Positions 34,699-45,404 are shown, counted from the stretch's first letter. The stretch: 64,000 nucleotides of DNA from Coprinus comatus (GCA_034638255.1 JAWPGT010000002.1:2348501-2412500), one strand, 5' to 3'. The notes: a model not told the origin generated them from the sequence alone. A program made the numbers and translations.

Positions 34699-37443
34699 TC
34701 AGTCGATCTTGGAATCGACGATTCGGGAGATTTCGTACTCAACATCGCCTTCGATTTCAATCGGCGGTGGTGGAGGATCTGAACGGTTCGGAAAAGGGTT
34801 AGCAGTAAACGGTTCGAGCATGGATACATGGAAGACAGGATGTACAGAATGGAAGTTCGGAGGTAATTGAAGTGTATAAGAAAGTGTACCAGGTTGTGCA
34901 ATGATCTTGTAAGGACCCAAATACTTTTCGGCAAATTTCTTTGCAGGACGAGTAGTTCGGAAGAATTGAGCCTTAACGAATGCTTGATCACCGACTTTGA
35001 AGCTCGGCGACGGAAGTCGCTTTGCGTCGGCGGAAGCCTGATACCTTTTCTGAGCAGAAGCAATCTCTAACTTGAGAGTCGCATGTAACTCATCAAGGTT
35101 AGTCGTGAATTCACGAGCTCGAGCGGACACCAGGTCACGTTCGGGGTAAACTGTAATGTTAGGATGGTAACCCTTGTTAGCAAAGAATGGTGATACATTA
35201 GTGGAAGCGTTCGGCGCATTGTTGTACGCGAACTCGGCGAGCGGAAGAAATTCCGACCAGTCGGTCTGCTGATAGTTACAGTAGATCCGAATGTACTGTT
35301 CAAGAGTTTGGTTAGTTCGTTCGGTTTGACCGTCACCTTCGGGGTGATAACCCGACGTGAAGTGAAGTCGCATGTTCAACGCTTCACCAAGCGATCGGAA
35401 GAAATGAGAAACGAACTCCGAACCACGATCGGAAGTAACGTGGGACGGTACACCATGCTTCGAGAACACATGGATAAGGAATAGTCGGGCTAAGTCAGCG
35501 GAAGTAATTGTATCATGACAAGGGATAAAAACAGCTTGCTTCGTGAATCGGTCAACGACAACGAGAATCGCATCGAAGCCAGAAGAAGCGGGAAGTTTCT
35601 CAATGAAGTCCATCGAGATAGAATCCCAAGGACGAGAAGGAATCGGAAGCGGCTTAAGCAAGCCATAAGGCCGATGACGCTGCGGTTTGGATCGCATACA
35701 GGTTACACAACTCTTGACAAAGAGTTTGACTGTTTCCCGAATACCAGGCCATGTATAGTCTCGACGAATAAGCTCGAGAGTTTTATTCTGACTGTAATGA
35801 CCAGCAAGGGGATGGTCGTGATGATATTGCATAACCCGAACCCGAAGGTTCTCAGCGTCGGGGACGTAGATCCTGCCGTCAAGGCGAAGGAATCCATGAT
35901 CGTCCCTAGACCACCGACCTGTCGGTTCGACAAGGTGTTCGGCGATCTCGGCATCGGAAGAAAGAGAAGAGAGAATATCGGAATGAAGCTTAGAAATGTC
36001 AGCAATAACAGAAGCACGAAGAGCAGGAGTAAGAAGATACGTAGCACGAACAGAGGCCGCAAGTTGGTCTTGGGTGAAGACCGGTCGGAAGTTGTGAGGA
36101 TTAACGGCTGCATAGCCGACTCCCCCCTCCTTAGGGTAGACGTCCCACCGACGAGTAAGAGCATCGGGCTTAGTGCCGAGGCGCCCAGGTCGGAAGCGAA
36201 TAACAAGATTAAACCCAGAGAGGTACTCAGACCAGCGAGCTTGCCGACGAGTAAGAACCTTAGTAGTAGAAAAGTATTCCAAATTTTTGTGATCGGTGAC
36301 AACATCAATCGGAAGCGAAGCTCCTTCAAGATAGTGTCGCCAGATTCGGAAAGCTTCGAAGATGGCGAGAAGTTCTTTATCGTGGGTGTCGTAGTTGAGT
36401 TCGGGAGCGGAAAAGGTACGGGAGTGGAAAGCGACGGGATGGATGTCACCGTCGTCGGTAAGTAAAGAAATAATAGCAGCAAGAGCGTAGTCGGAAGCGT
36501 CGGTCTCGACGATGATTTGAGCATCAGGGACCCAATGAGTAAGCACAGGAGCACAAGTAAACGCTTTTTTGAGAGCATTGAAAGCATCCCGAGCGTCGCC
36601 GTCAAACGACCAAGCAACACCCTTTCGAGTGAGCCTTGTCAGAGGGACAATGATGTCGGAATAACCATAGATAAAGCGCCGATAGAAGTTTGCAAAACCC
36701 AAGAAAGATTGAATGTCCTTTACCTTTTTCGGTTCGGGCCAGTCTTGAATAATTTGAACCTTGTCCTGAGCCATAGTAAGACCTCCAGAGCCGAGAATGT
36801 AGCCAAGATATTCCACCGATTCGGAATGAAATTCACATTTGTCGGCACGAGCATAAAGACCATGCTTGCGCAAACGTTTGAGAACTTCGCGGACATGTTT
36901 TTTGTGAGAAGCAATGTCGTCGGAATAAATGAGAATGTCGTCAAGATAGACAACTACACAGACATCGAGCATATCCGAAAAGATGTCGTTCATAAAACGT
37001 TGAAAAGCGGCGGGAGCGTTGGTAAGACCAAATGGCATGACGAGCCATTCAAACGAACCGTAACGAGTTCGGAAAGCCGTTTTCCATTCGTCGCCTTCGG
37101 CGATACGAACGAGATGATAAGCATGACGGAGGTCAATCTTGGTGTAGATACAAGCCTTTCGGGGAGAGTCTAAGAGGTCGGAAATGAGTGGAAGTGGGTA
37201 ACGGTCCTTTTTAGAGATGCGATTAAGACCACGGAAATCAACACAGAGTCGGAGGGAACCGTCCTTCTTTTTTACGAAAAGAACGGGTGCAGCATGAGAA
37301 GAAGAAGATTGTCGAATGAAACCAGAAGTTAAGTTCTCGTCGATGAACTCACGTAAGGCCTCAAGCTCGATTTGCGACAGCGAATAGAGCACACCGATAG
37401 GTGGTGAGGTACCTTCCTCAAGATCAATCTTAAGGTCGTAAGG
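34699..37443 (-). CDS. Gypsy-1 pol: reverse transcriptase, RNase H, integrase, start of chromodomain
   Basis: Copies the element RNA and inserts the cDNA. In order on the minus strand: RT (SHAAPVLFVKKKDGSLRLCVDFRGLN region, YTKIDLRHAYH, FEWLVMPFGLTNAPAAFQRFMN, catalytic VVYLDDILIYS); RNase H (IIVETDASDYALAAI, SRTFSAPELNYDTHDKELLAI, VVTDHKNLEYF); integrase HHCC (HHDHPLAGHYSQNKT then CVTCMRSKPQRHRP) and DDE core (SMDFIEKLP, VTSDRGSEF, YHPEGDGQTERTNQTLEQYIR); then the GPYKI/HPVFHVSMLEPF module that precedes the chromodomain. It is in the same frame as protease, from which it is separated by one TGA at 37446-37444. The downstream TGA at 34701-34699 ends it early. Confidence 0.95.
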   Translation of the reverse strand, partial: PYDLKIDLEEGTSPPIGVLYSLSQIELEALREFIDENLTSGFIRQSSSSHAAPVLFVKKKDGSLRLCVDFRGLNRISKKDRYPLPLISDLLDSPRKACIYTKIDLRHAYHLVRIAEGDEWKTAFRTRYGSFEWLVMPFGLTNAPAAFQRFMNDIFSDMLDVCVVVYLDDILIYSDDIASHKKHVREVLKRLRKHGLYARADKCEFHSESVEYLGYILGSGGLTMAQDKVQIIQDWPEPKKVKDIQSFLGFANFYRRFIYGYSDIIVPLTRLTRKGVAWSFDGDARDAFNALKKAFTCAPVLTHWVPDAQIIVETDASDYALAAIISLLTDDGDIHPVAFHSRTFSAPELNYDTHDKELLAIFEAFRIWRHYLEGASLPIDVVTDHKNLEYFSTTKVLTRRQARWSEYLSGFNLVIRFRPGRLGTKPDALTRRWDVYPKEGGVGYAAVNPHNFRPVFTQDQLAASVRATYLLTPALRASVIADISKLHSDILSSLSSDAEIAEHLVEPTGRWSRDDHGFLRLDGRIYVPDAENLRVRVMQYHHDHPLAGHYSQNKTLELIRRDYTWPGIRETVKLFVKSCVTCMRSKPQRHRPYGLLKPLPIPSRPWDSISMDFIEKLPASSGFDAILVVVDRFTKQAVFIPCHDTITSADLARLFLIHVFSKHGVPSHVTSDRGSEFVSHFFRSLGEALNMRLHFTSGYHPEGDGQTERTNQTLEQYIRIYCNYQQTDWSEFLPLAEFAYNNAPNASTNVSPFFANKGYHPNITVYPERDLVSARAREFTTNLDELHATLKLEIASAQKRYQASADAKRLPSPSFKVGDQAFVKAQFFRTTRPAKKFAEKYLGPYKIIAQPGTLSYTLQLPPNFHSVHPVFHVSMLEPFTANPFPNRSDPPPPPIEIEGDVEYEISRIVDSKID

Positions 37444-38312
37444 TCAGTGAGGTGGTAACGTGTCGGCTTTGGCTTTGCTGAACACGTCGGCGAATTCGTG
37501 ATATTCGGAAGGAATGGCAGAAAGGTCAGGAGGTTCTGGTGAAGCAGATTTGAGAGCGGCAGCGGCAGCTCGAACGTTAGACTTGAGATCCAACGTGAAC
37601 TGTTGCGAACCAGGCAGTCGGCGAGCACGATCGAAAGCAATCGCATTCACGAAACTGATGTGTGGCTTGATCGGTGATGCAGAGGCAGAGCACCCTACAG
37701 GAGTGACAGAAGAAGAAACAAGATTGTCGGAAGACGAGTCGGAAGGGTTGACGTCGGAGACGTCGGAAAGAGATGGAGTGACAGGGGCATCGGCCACCGT
37801 CGGTTTTCGCAGCGAAGCAGAGAGAGCGACATCAGCGTTAGTCATAGATCGGAAAGATATACTGCCCGAGACCCAGTCAATCAACGGATTGTAGCGGGTG
37901 AGCCAGTTGTAACCAAGAACCATAGCACACGAAGAGTCAAGCCGAGTCACATAGAAATCAATAGCCATAGATTCACCAGAGGGAAAAGTAATAGGTAAGG
38001 ACAGAGATTGGGTAATATAAGAGTTAGAAGAGCCATCAAATAATCGTAATTCAACCGGAGGACAAGAACTAGTGGGTATAGCGAACTCGCGAACGAATTC
38101 GGTGTCAATGAAGCAATGAGTAGAACCGCTATCAATAAGAGCAACAATCGGCGATTCGGAACAAGAAGCAAAACAAGGAGCGGAAGAAGATAAAGGAATA
38201 TGAAGTGAGTCGGGGTTAGAAAGAGCGGAAGCGTTCAAACGAACAAAGGGAATAGTGCAGGGAGGAAGAACGCGATCCTCGGTCTGCACACCCGAAGGAT
38301 CGCAGATCAGTT
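37444..38312 (-). CDS. Gypsy-1 aspartic protease (entered by -1 frameshift)
   Basis: Processes Gag-Pol. The frame is entered at the slippery site and reads LICDPSGVQTEDRVLPP, then the retropepsin core PIVALIDSGSTHCFIDTEFV (DSG catalytic motif), VLGYNWLTRYNPLIDW, a Ser/Asp-rich linker, and YHEFADVFSKAKADTLPPH just before a TGA. Related Gypsy elements continue here with an Arg-Pro-Tyr-Asp segment into RT. The downstream frame indeed reads PYDLKIDLEEG, so the TGA probably replaced a CGA. Confidence 0.9.
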
Positions 38313-38316
38313 TCCC
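38272..38316 (-). promoter_or_regulatory. Programmed -1 ribosomal frameshift signal, gag to pro
   Basis: On the minus strand the heptamer GGGAAAC (38316-38310) lies in the correct phase (G GGA AAC) directly before the gag stop TGA (38309-38307). After a 6-nt spacer comes a stem-loop: 5' arm GCGATCCTTCGG (38303-38292), loop of 9 nt, 3' arm CCGAGGATCGC (38282-38272). This gives 11 pairs with one bulged U. Shifting back by one base gives AAA-CTG-ATC, the protease frame. Confidence 0.88.
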
Positions 38317-39914
38317 GAACTCTCGGTTTGAGAGGACGAGGTCGTTTCCGAAGTCGTAGTAGTAGCTGCCCGAGCCTTGGCTTTCTCCGCTTCCGAAGCT
38401 GCTTTCTTCCGACAAACGCTAACACCGTGACCGGCGGCGCCGCAGAAGAGGCAGAGGTTGTTAGCAATCCGACGTTGACGTTCTTCGGCGGTGAGCTTGC
38501 CGTTCGAGTCAAGTTTATTGGAGAGGTCGGTTGCAGGTTTAGGAGTAGTGGAAGCAGTAGTAGTGGCTTTCGGAGCAGGGGTCGCCGATTTGGTTTTGTC
38601 GGACGACTTGGACTTGGAAGACGATTGACCCGATGTGGAAGTAGAAGTGGAAGAATTGGAAGTGGAAGACTGAGTAGTCGCAGCGGGAGTATTCGGCGAG
38701 TTGCAACTTGCAACACGCTTCTTTTCGCGTTGACGTTCCCAGTAGCATTGATCGATACGAATGCAAGTGTCATGCATATCGGCAAGAGAGGTTGGTTTGC
38801 CCTGGGGTAGTGCATAGAGAGCGTCTTTGAGTCGGTCGGGAAGACCTTTGTAATAGGCACAGCAGAGAAGATAATCAGGGTATTGGAGGACCCCGGCCAA
38901 ACGGTTGAACTCGACATTGTAGGTCGCGATCGGACCGCCTGAAGCCATAGTGAGGTTGTCCAATTCCTCCGCAGCTTCGGCGACTAAGTCGGAACAGCCG
39001 AAGTTAGCGGTGAGTTCTAGGACGAATAGATCCCAGTCGGTGTACCAGGGGACTAACATCCAGTCATGAGTATTCTCAAGCACAGTTTGAAACCATTGAC
39101 GGGCAGAACCAGAGAGATAGGAGAGGGCGAACCCGACCCGACTGACGTCGGAGGCCAGGCTCTGATGGTGTTGGAAATAGAGACGGCATTGGAAAAGGAA
39201 TTCCGACAGCTTCGTTGGTTTAGAACTGTCAAAGACTGCGGGTTCGCGAACATGTGCACGATCCGACGTCCGAACAGGAGGATTAGGGGCAGGAGTAGCC
39301 GAGGCGCGGGCCTGGGCGGTCAAGGCACGACTAAGTGTGCCGAGACCATGCAAGAATGCTTGTAGTTGATCCTCCACATTATCCCGACCAGGCTGTTGGG
39401 CCAAGGGTGGATCGGGATTGTTCGGGTGTTCGTCGTTATCATCTGCATTATTGTCATCATCATCATTGCCACCGCCACCACCGCCACCATCACCACCGTC
39501 GGGTGGATTTGGGGGGTTTCGCGGAACACCGTTGCCAGGATCGGCAGGAACACGGCGATTTTCGGGATGATTTTCGGCATCGGAATCCCTATCGTTTTCG
39601 TCCATTGGAACGTCAGGACGGAAACCACCGGGAGGGTTCGGAGTTTGATTGTTAGCTCGACGATGACCATAGTTAATAGCAGGCAGACCTCCACGACCGC
39701 GAATATTGGTCTCAGAGTGGGATCGGGACAGATTCGGTGAACGATAACCAGCGGGAGTAGGGGTAAGAGGGGAACCAGTATCAAAAATAGACCTAGCAGC
39801 AGGAGTAGTAACCTGAACACGAGCAGGCTCTTCGGCCTGAACACGAGCAGGCTCTTCGGCCTGAACACGAGCAGACCGGGAAGGAACAGTAGTAGTAATT
39901 CCAGACATAGACAC
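38307..39914 (-). CDS. Gypsy-1 Gag
   Basis: 535-residue capsid/nucleocapsid protein. The N-terminal third is disordered with short tandem repeats (ARVQAEEP twice), a Gly run and an Asp/Asn run. The retrotransposon-gag capsid domain follows (KLSEFLFQCRLYFQHH, YLSGSARQWFQTVL, FVLELTANFG, YNVEFNRLAGVL, YYKGLPDRLKDAL). A Ser/Thr-rich linker leads to one CCHC zinc knuckle, CLFCGAAGHGVSVC. The frame ends SSQTESSGN-stop exactly at the frameshift heptamer. The reading frame is intact. Confidence 0.93.
   Translation of the reverse strand: MSMSGITTTVPSRSARVQAEEPARVQAEEPARVQVTTPAARSIFDTGSPLTPTPAGYRSPNLSRSHSETNIRGRGGLPAINYGHRRANNQTPNPPGGFRPDVPMDENDRDSDAENHPENRRVPADPGNGVPRNPPNPPDGGDGGGGGGGNDDDDNNADDNDEHPNNPDPPLAQQPGRDNVEDQLQAFLHGLGTLSRALTAQARASATPAPNPPVRTSDRAHVREPAVFDSSKPTKLSEFLFQCRLYFQHHQSLASDVSRVGFALSYLSGSARQWFQTVLENTHDWMLVPWYTDWDLFVLELTANFGCSDLVAEAAEELDNLTMASGGPIATYNVEFNRLAGVLQYPDYLLCCAYYKGLPDRLKDALYALPQGKPTSLADMHDTCIRIDQCYWERQREKKRVASCNSPNTPAATTQSSTSNSSTSTSTSGQSSSKSKSSDKTKSATPAPKATTTASTTPKPATDLSNKLDSNGKLTAEERQRRIANNLCLFCGAAGHGVSVCRKKAASEAEKAKARAATTTTSETTSSSQTESSGN
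39812..39875 (-). repeat. 24-bp tandem repeat in Gypsy-1 gag
   Basis: A 24-bp unit at 39812-39835 is repeated at 39836-39859, with a partial third copy to 39875. It encodes ARVQAEEP repeats and is in phase with the gag frame. Confidence 0.9.
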
Positions 39915-39951
39915 AAGAGAGACAGTACCAGAAGCTTGGAGTCTGATATAC

Positions 39952-40457
39952 TGTTAAGAACGGGGATCGGAGATGAGCTAGCGACGTCGGATTGAGGCTT
40001 CGGCTTCAACGTATGTGTTGCGCCCTTCCGATACTGCGATTAGCCTCACTTGCAAGAGGACCGAACGGTTGGAAAGAATGTCGGGAGGAATTACGGAGGA
40101 GAGTGGAGAACGAGAGCAGAGACAAGATTGACTTAGAGTCGGAACAAGACAGAGACAGAGATGAGTGCGGATACTATGTTGATATCAGACTAAAGAATGT
40201 ACAGGAGCGGCTAGCGATTAAATACATTGTTTACCGATATCGGAATATAACATATCAAAACATAAGATAACAGAACAACGGGCCGACATACTAAAAAGGT
40301 GATGCCGACCGAAAAGGGAGATATACGAAACAGGAAGTTGGTGAAAACAAGTGAACAAGGTCCAAGAGGTCGGCGACCGATAACAAGATTGACAGTCGGA
40401 ACTGTCGGATGGTCGGAAGAGTTGTCGGATGGTCGGTCAGTGGCACGGTACGTGACA
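39952..40457 (-). repeat. Gypsy-1 5' LTR
   Basis: 506 bp, same ends as 32408-32913, followed directly by the second CTATG at 40458-40462. A at 40439 replaces the G of a CpG seen in the other LTR. Confidence 0.97.
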
Positions 40458-43400
40458 CTATGGATGGATGATGAATTGGACCTGGGTCACAGTCAACTCG
40501 ATGCACAGACCAGTTAATTATTTTATTTCATTTCTTTTATTACATCCCTTTTCCATGTGCTTAGATGCTTTGGTATTTTATGTCTAGTCTTCTCTTACCA
40601 TTGTACCTTTTAATATCTTAGAACTAAGACATTTTAGCCTGTACTTACAGTAGAACAAGCATCGAATTTCACCCCATGTATTTTCGTTCTACAGCTTTAA
40701 AGCCTCATCAATTGAATCTCTCATCCGACCCCCATCAGACAAAACTCATGTCTTACAACGTATATGTGACATTAAACTCACCCCAGAAATTGGAATTGGA
40801 CCTGAACATGAGTAAATACTAAAAATGGCATTCCGAGCAGATGGAGATCGATGTTGAAATGAACCAAATAAGTTACTTGGTATGACAAGGGTCATGGACT
40901 CATGGTGGACTCTACTAAGTTTGTCGTTGCGAATTGAAGTGATTATGGGTCGCATAGCCTTGTCATTTATGGTAATAGGAACGAGCACTAAGTAGAGCTT
41001 CCAACCAATGAATGGGGCGCAGTACCGAAGTAAACGTGTGAGTTGATTTACTAGTTTGAATGCGGCATGTGACGGGGACTTGGAAATGGAAGTTCGAAAT
41101 AGTAATACGTCAGTAAAAACATTGATTTAATATATGTAAATGTATATTATGTATTTGAATACAATTCTGGTAATGACATGTATTGTGTTCAAATGTCTGG
41201 TATTGAACACGTTTGCACTTATATACCCTACACCCGATAAGCAACAATCATGTTTATATAAAAACCGTCATGTGGGAATAGACATTTATTTTTTTGACAT
41301 ATATTAACTATACATCATTAGTATATAGCATACATGTCTTACACTCAAGTTGTGGCATTAATATATGCTGTATAGCATACTGGATTTATGAATATATGAG
41401 CATATATGTGGTATAAAAAAAGTGTAGCTGCATATATGCAGTACGGTATCCCTATAGAGAACACTCTATTCTATATGTCTAGCTATAATATGGCTATATA
41501 AATGAATAGAATATGTAGATAAAAGAGAATTGCTTTTTAATGGTGGTAGTTTCATAACAATTGAGCAAGAATATGTGAAGATATGAGCAAGACGTGAGCA
41601 ATCCCTCTGGAAAATGTGGTCCTATTCTGATGTACTGTGATCAATGACAATGAATGAAGCTATAGTTTAGTGGTTTGTTTTTCTTAGCTTTAATTTCATT
41701 GATCAATAGGTACTTAGTTCAATTCCTGGTTGTCGTAAAATTTCAAATGTAAGTATAATTATGTATAATAAATAAATAAATTAATAAAAATATGCATTGT
41801 AAATATATCCTTGATAATACCTGTGTAAATCAAAGAATGTAATCAGGGGATACAGTAGGTAATCATTTTTTACTTTTACATATACCTAATTATTATTTGA
41901 ATATATTCAAATACATTCAAATACATTTCCTACAATCTATATAATTCTAGTAGTCTATATATATGCAACCTGAACAGGAATATTCATAAATATGCTCATT
42001 ACCATAATTGTAAACAGTGTAAACAATGTAAGCAAGGTAAGAGCATATATGCACATATATTCAAACCACTTTTTTACTGACGACTAATTGATACCCGATT
42101 AAATGTCAGTTTGATATTTTTTGAATTACCTCTCTAAACTCTACCTCTACTTCCAGGATCAAGTCAAGATTCAAGGATACCAAAGTTAAAACGAGCCGAT
42201 GGTTCATGGTACTGACTGGCGGTAACTTGAAGTAGAGGGAGCTGAGGGAGGGTAAGGATTCAAGTGGAAGATCGTGTGAGGACTCGAACCCGAACGGTTT
42301 GTTTTTGGATATCTACTATCTCAGGCTACTTAGTACTATGATGCGAGTCGTCCTTCTAAAGCCGCTGATATTCTTTGAACAGGCAACTTTCAATACATCC
42401 CTCAACCCTGCGGCCTCATGATACCTAGGCACGCGTGCTTCAATACATGACGCAGTTGTATTGTATAGTAAGGTATGGTGGATGGTGGGACACTTCTATA
42501 CTATGCTCAATTGAATAGGAGACAGTAGCGATGATATTTTTGGATAAGTTACATGCATCAGTATACATCATGCGGCATCATGATACAATGTCGTTGGCTT
42601 TATTCTTCCCAAGCAACCATAACCATCAAGGATTCTCAAGATTTACTGAGACGCGAGGGCCTGAGTCATTGTTGTCGTTGTTGTTTTGTTGTAACTTGTT
42701 TTACAGGTTACGATCATCGACAATCAACTTCGTCTTGGATTGCCTTCTTTAAGATTTCATCAAGACCTCAAACCGCTCAAAAGAGGAACAAACGTCAAAA
42801 TCGGAATATCGTTCGGTGTTTGAAATTCTATTGGAGTTATAATACTGATCCCGAAGTCTAAAGTCATTCCATAAACCAAATTTGTACTGCCACTGGACGC
42901 GAGACAACCACAACTTCTTCGATGATACTATAGTCACATTCATCAATTCCACATGTCTTGTCAACTTAAGGTTATCTTTGTTTTGGTGGTAGTGAGCTAG
43001 CTACTAGGCCGTAGTCACTACATATAGCTCCCACTTACCAGTTACCGGCGCTGGTCACTAGTGAGTCAATGACAGCTGTTCAATGCCAGTGTTCAAGATA
43101 TCCAAGTTCCTAGTTTCTATTGTTATTAATCTCAGTGTCTCATCGAAAGTCTGGAATTAGCATTTTTAGCACCAAGTGAGAGAAGTATATATATGTGTTC
43201 AGTTTTCACAGACACGCGGTCTAGTTCTTTGTTGTGTTGTTTCCCTTCTTTGAACAAAATCCCTTCGCTTAACAACTTCTTTTTTCCTAAACTACCCCGC
43301 CTAAATAACCTGAGTTAGGGTTGTGAAGGTTTCTCTCTCCCTCTTTCTCTTTCTCTCAGCTCTGGGTTTGTTATTGCTAGAACCCCTTTTTCATTAAAGA

Positions 43401-43459
43401 AGCTCTCAAGATCAGGTTAGTATATCGCTTTTATCTGGTTTCTCTTCCCTTTCGATTCC
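40458..43459. other. AT-rich gene-poor region
   Basis: About 3 kb with no supportable gene. From 41100 to 42080 it is very AT-rich, with many TATATGCATATATG-like words and short palindromes. A degenerate pol III A-box/B-box pair lies at 41663-41726. The end (43330-43365) is strongly CT-rich, as expected for the core promoter of the next gene. A lone B-box-like word on the minus strand is at about 42280-42291. Confidence 0.4.
41655..41735 (+). pseudogene. tRNA-like relic with A-box and B-box
   Basis: TAGTTTAGTGG (41663-41673) resembles an internal pol III A-box and AGTTCAATTCC (41716-41726) a B-box, 42 bp apart as in tRNAs. Acceptor and T-stem pairing are poor, so it is at most a decayed tRNA or SINE head, and may be chance. 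Confidence 0.25.
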
Positions 43460-45361
43460 TTGACGCTGGACCAAGAATATCTATCTAACGTTAACAGCTA
43501 CCCGTCGCCCAGGACCCTGAATAACGATACTCATAACATATATACCAATCACGATCTGCATACGAATATGGACAAGATTCAAATTGGATTAGGAATAGTG
43601 GAAGATGCAGTTACATCTGCTATAACATCGTCACCACCATTACTGGCAATAAGGAGTAGGAAACCAAGAACTTTGGTTTGTTGTTTTGATGGGACTTCGA
43701 ATGAATATGATGCAGATGTGAGATAAATTCAATAAAAAAATCAATTTGGGACTACTTCTTATTCTTATTTTTGTTATAGAACACGAATGTAGTCAAGCTT
43801 TTTTCATTACTCAAGAAAGATGATCACGATGAACAATTATGTTATTACCAAGTACGTTCTCCCCAAAGCCCTCCTCCCCCTCTTCAAGCTAAATTCATTA
43901 ATTTTTGATCAACCAGGCAGGAGTAGGAACATGGTTTAATCCGGGTGTAGTTGCTCCTGTGTTTCGATGGGGAGCTAAAGTTCTCGATCAAGCTTTTGCT
44001 TGGTATCTCGATGGTCATGTCATAGACGGATATAAATTCTTAATGCAGAATTATCAAGTTGGGGATAAGATTTGTTTATTTGGTACGTTTCCTATTTTCT
44101 AATTTTAATTTTCCTTAGTTATACTGACACAGGACATGTGTGTTGTAGGATTTTCGAGAGGAGCATATACGGCTAGAGCATTAGCTGGTGTTTTATTTAA
44201 AGTTGGACTTTTACCAAAGGATAACGAATCTCAAGTTCCTTTTGCTTATAAATTGTATAAGAGAGAGGATAAAGAGGGTATTGAACTTTGTAAAGGGTTT
44301 AAACAAACGTATTGTCAGGATGTGAAGGTCGAGTTTATGGGAGTTTGGTGTGTATCATTATTATACTTCTTCTGGACGATATTGGCCATCGAGAGAGTCC
44401 TAACTTTGATTATTACAGGGATACCGTTGCTAGTGTTGGTGTGGTTATGGGAAGAACATTGCCATTTACAAATTCGAATTCGAGTATCAAGACATTTAGG
44501 CATGCTTTATCTTTGGATGAGGTTCGGTTTTTTTTTTGATCTTCCTATCGAATTTTTTGACTGAATTTCTATGAATAGCATCGAGCCAAGTTTAGACCCA
44601 ACAGGTATCATATACTAGCTCCAACCGAGAACGCAGCCCGGGCAGACCCAAACCATGCCAGTAGTCCAGTTAATACTACCAAGAAGAAGAAAGTCGAAGA
44701 ACCCGCATCGCCAGTATCTGTAGATAAACATTCGACATCCTCTTCATCTGATGAAGCTTCCGGAGTTTCGTCTTCACCTGAAACGAAACGAAAACGTCGT
44801 TTTATCCCATTCCGTTTCAAATCACAAGCCGAGAAATTATTTCATGAACATACCGGATTGGGTAAACAGATTGAAACTGAGGTAACCCAAACTGATGATG
44901 TTTTGGAAGTCTGGTTTGCAGGATGTCATACAGATGTTGGTGGTGGTGCTGTTTTGGATTCTGTTACTAAATCACTTTCGAATGTCAGTTTACGATGGAT
45001 GGTTCGTGAAGTGCTTCAATCTGGATGTGGGATTCAATTTAATGGTGATGCGTTGGATCGGTTGGGTATAAATGTGAATGCTAGGGATAGCAAGAAACAA
45101 GACCTTGCAGATGCATTGGAAGAGGAACATGATGGATTGTCAATCAAGGGAAATGTTTTGTGGTGGTTGTTGGAGATTATACCATTGTCGTTTACATGTC
45201 AAGACAGCAAGGGGTTTTGGCATACTAGTTATGGACCTAACCTAGGTAGAGGGCGTAAGATATATGATGTACCGAAGATTCATAGTTCAGTGAAGAGTCG
45301 GATGGAGGGGATGAAGTACAAGCCGCGTGCAGTGTATGGTAGTGCGGAGTATGTAGGATAA
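43460..45361 (+). CDS. DUF2235 (Tle1-like) alpha/beta-hydrolase
   Basis: Predicted serine hydrolase related to T6SS phospholipase catalytic domains and common in fungi; its natural substrate is unknown. Start [17 protein letters not shown] at 43460. Domain landmarks after splicing: [77 protein letters not shown] (nucleophile motif G-F-S-R-G), [16 protein letters not shown] (Asp of the triad, joined over an intron at about 44348-44420), [16 protein letters not shown], and, after a Ser-rich insert (44640-44850), [18 protein letters not shown] (HxDVGGG, catalytic His region), [12 protein letters not shown], then a tail ending [13 protein letters not shown]. Four or five introns. No transmembrane segment is seen in the spliced product. 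Confidence 0.88.
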
Positions 45362-45404
45362 ATATAGCACGTGGTTGTTCTTTGTGTTGTTCCACCATTA
45401 CCCA

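Larger units (their letters stand above)
32408..40457 (-). mobile_element. Gypsy-1: near-intact Ty3/Gypsy chromovirus-type LTR retrotransposon
   Basis: An 8,050-bp element on the minus strand with 506-bp LTRs at both ends (TG...CA) and a perfect 5-bp duplication. Order 5' to 3' on the minus strand: LTR, gag with zinc knuckle, -1 frameshift into protease, reverse transcriptase, RNase H, integrase, chromodomain, then an opposite-strand ORF, polypurine tract and LTR. I found one LTR-LTR difference by eye (G at 32895, A at 40439), so insertion is recent. Two in-frame TGA codons interrupt protease-pol. No TGG-type primer-binding site adjoins the 5' LTR; the first internal bases on the minus strand are GTATATCAGACTCCAAGC. 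Confidence 0.97.

Noticed and set aside
35515..37173. Long plus-strand open frames (316 and 218 codons) antisense to Gypsy-1 pol
   Set aside because: They mirror a conserved minus-strand pol reading frame; no domain or composition supports them. Unlike 33114-34202, they overlap coding sequence.
38313..38415. Protease ORF starting upstream of the frameshift site (MSEESSFGSG)
   Set aside because: This part overlaps gag in another frame; the slippery site shows protease is entered at 38312, not by its own start.
42278..42345. tRNA gene on the minus strand suggested by a B-box-like GGGTTCGAGTCC
   Set aside because: No A-box at the right distance and no acceptor pairing; a lone B-box word.
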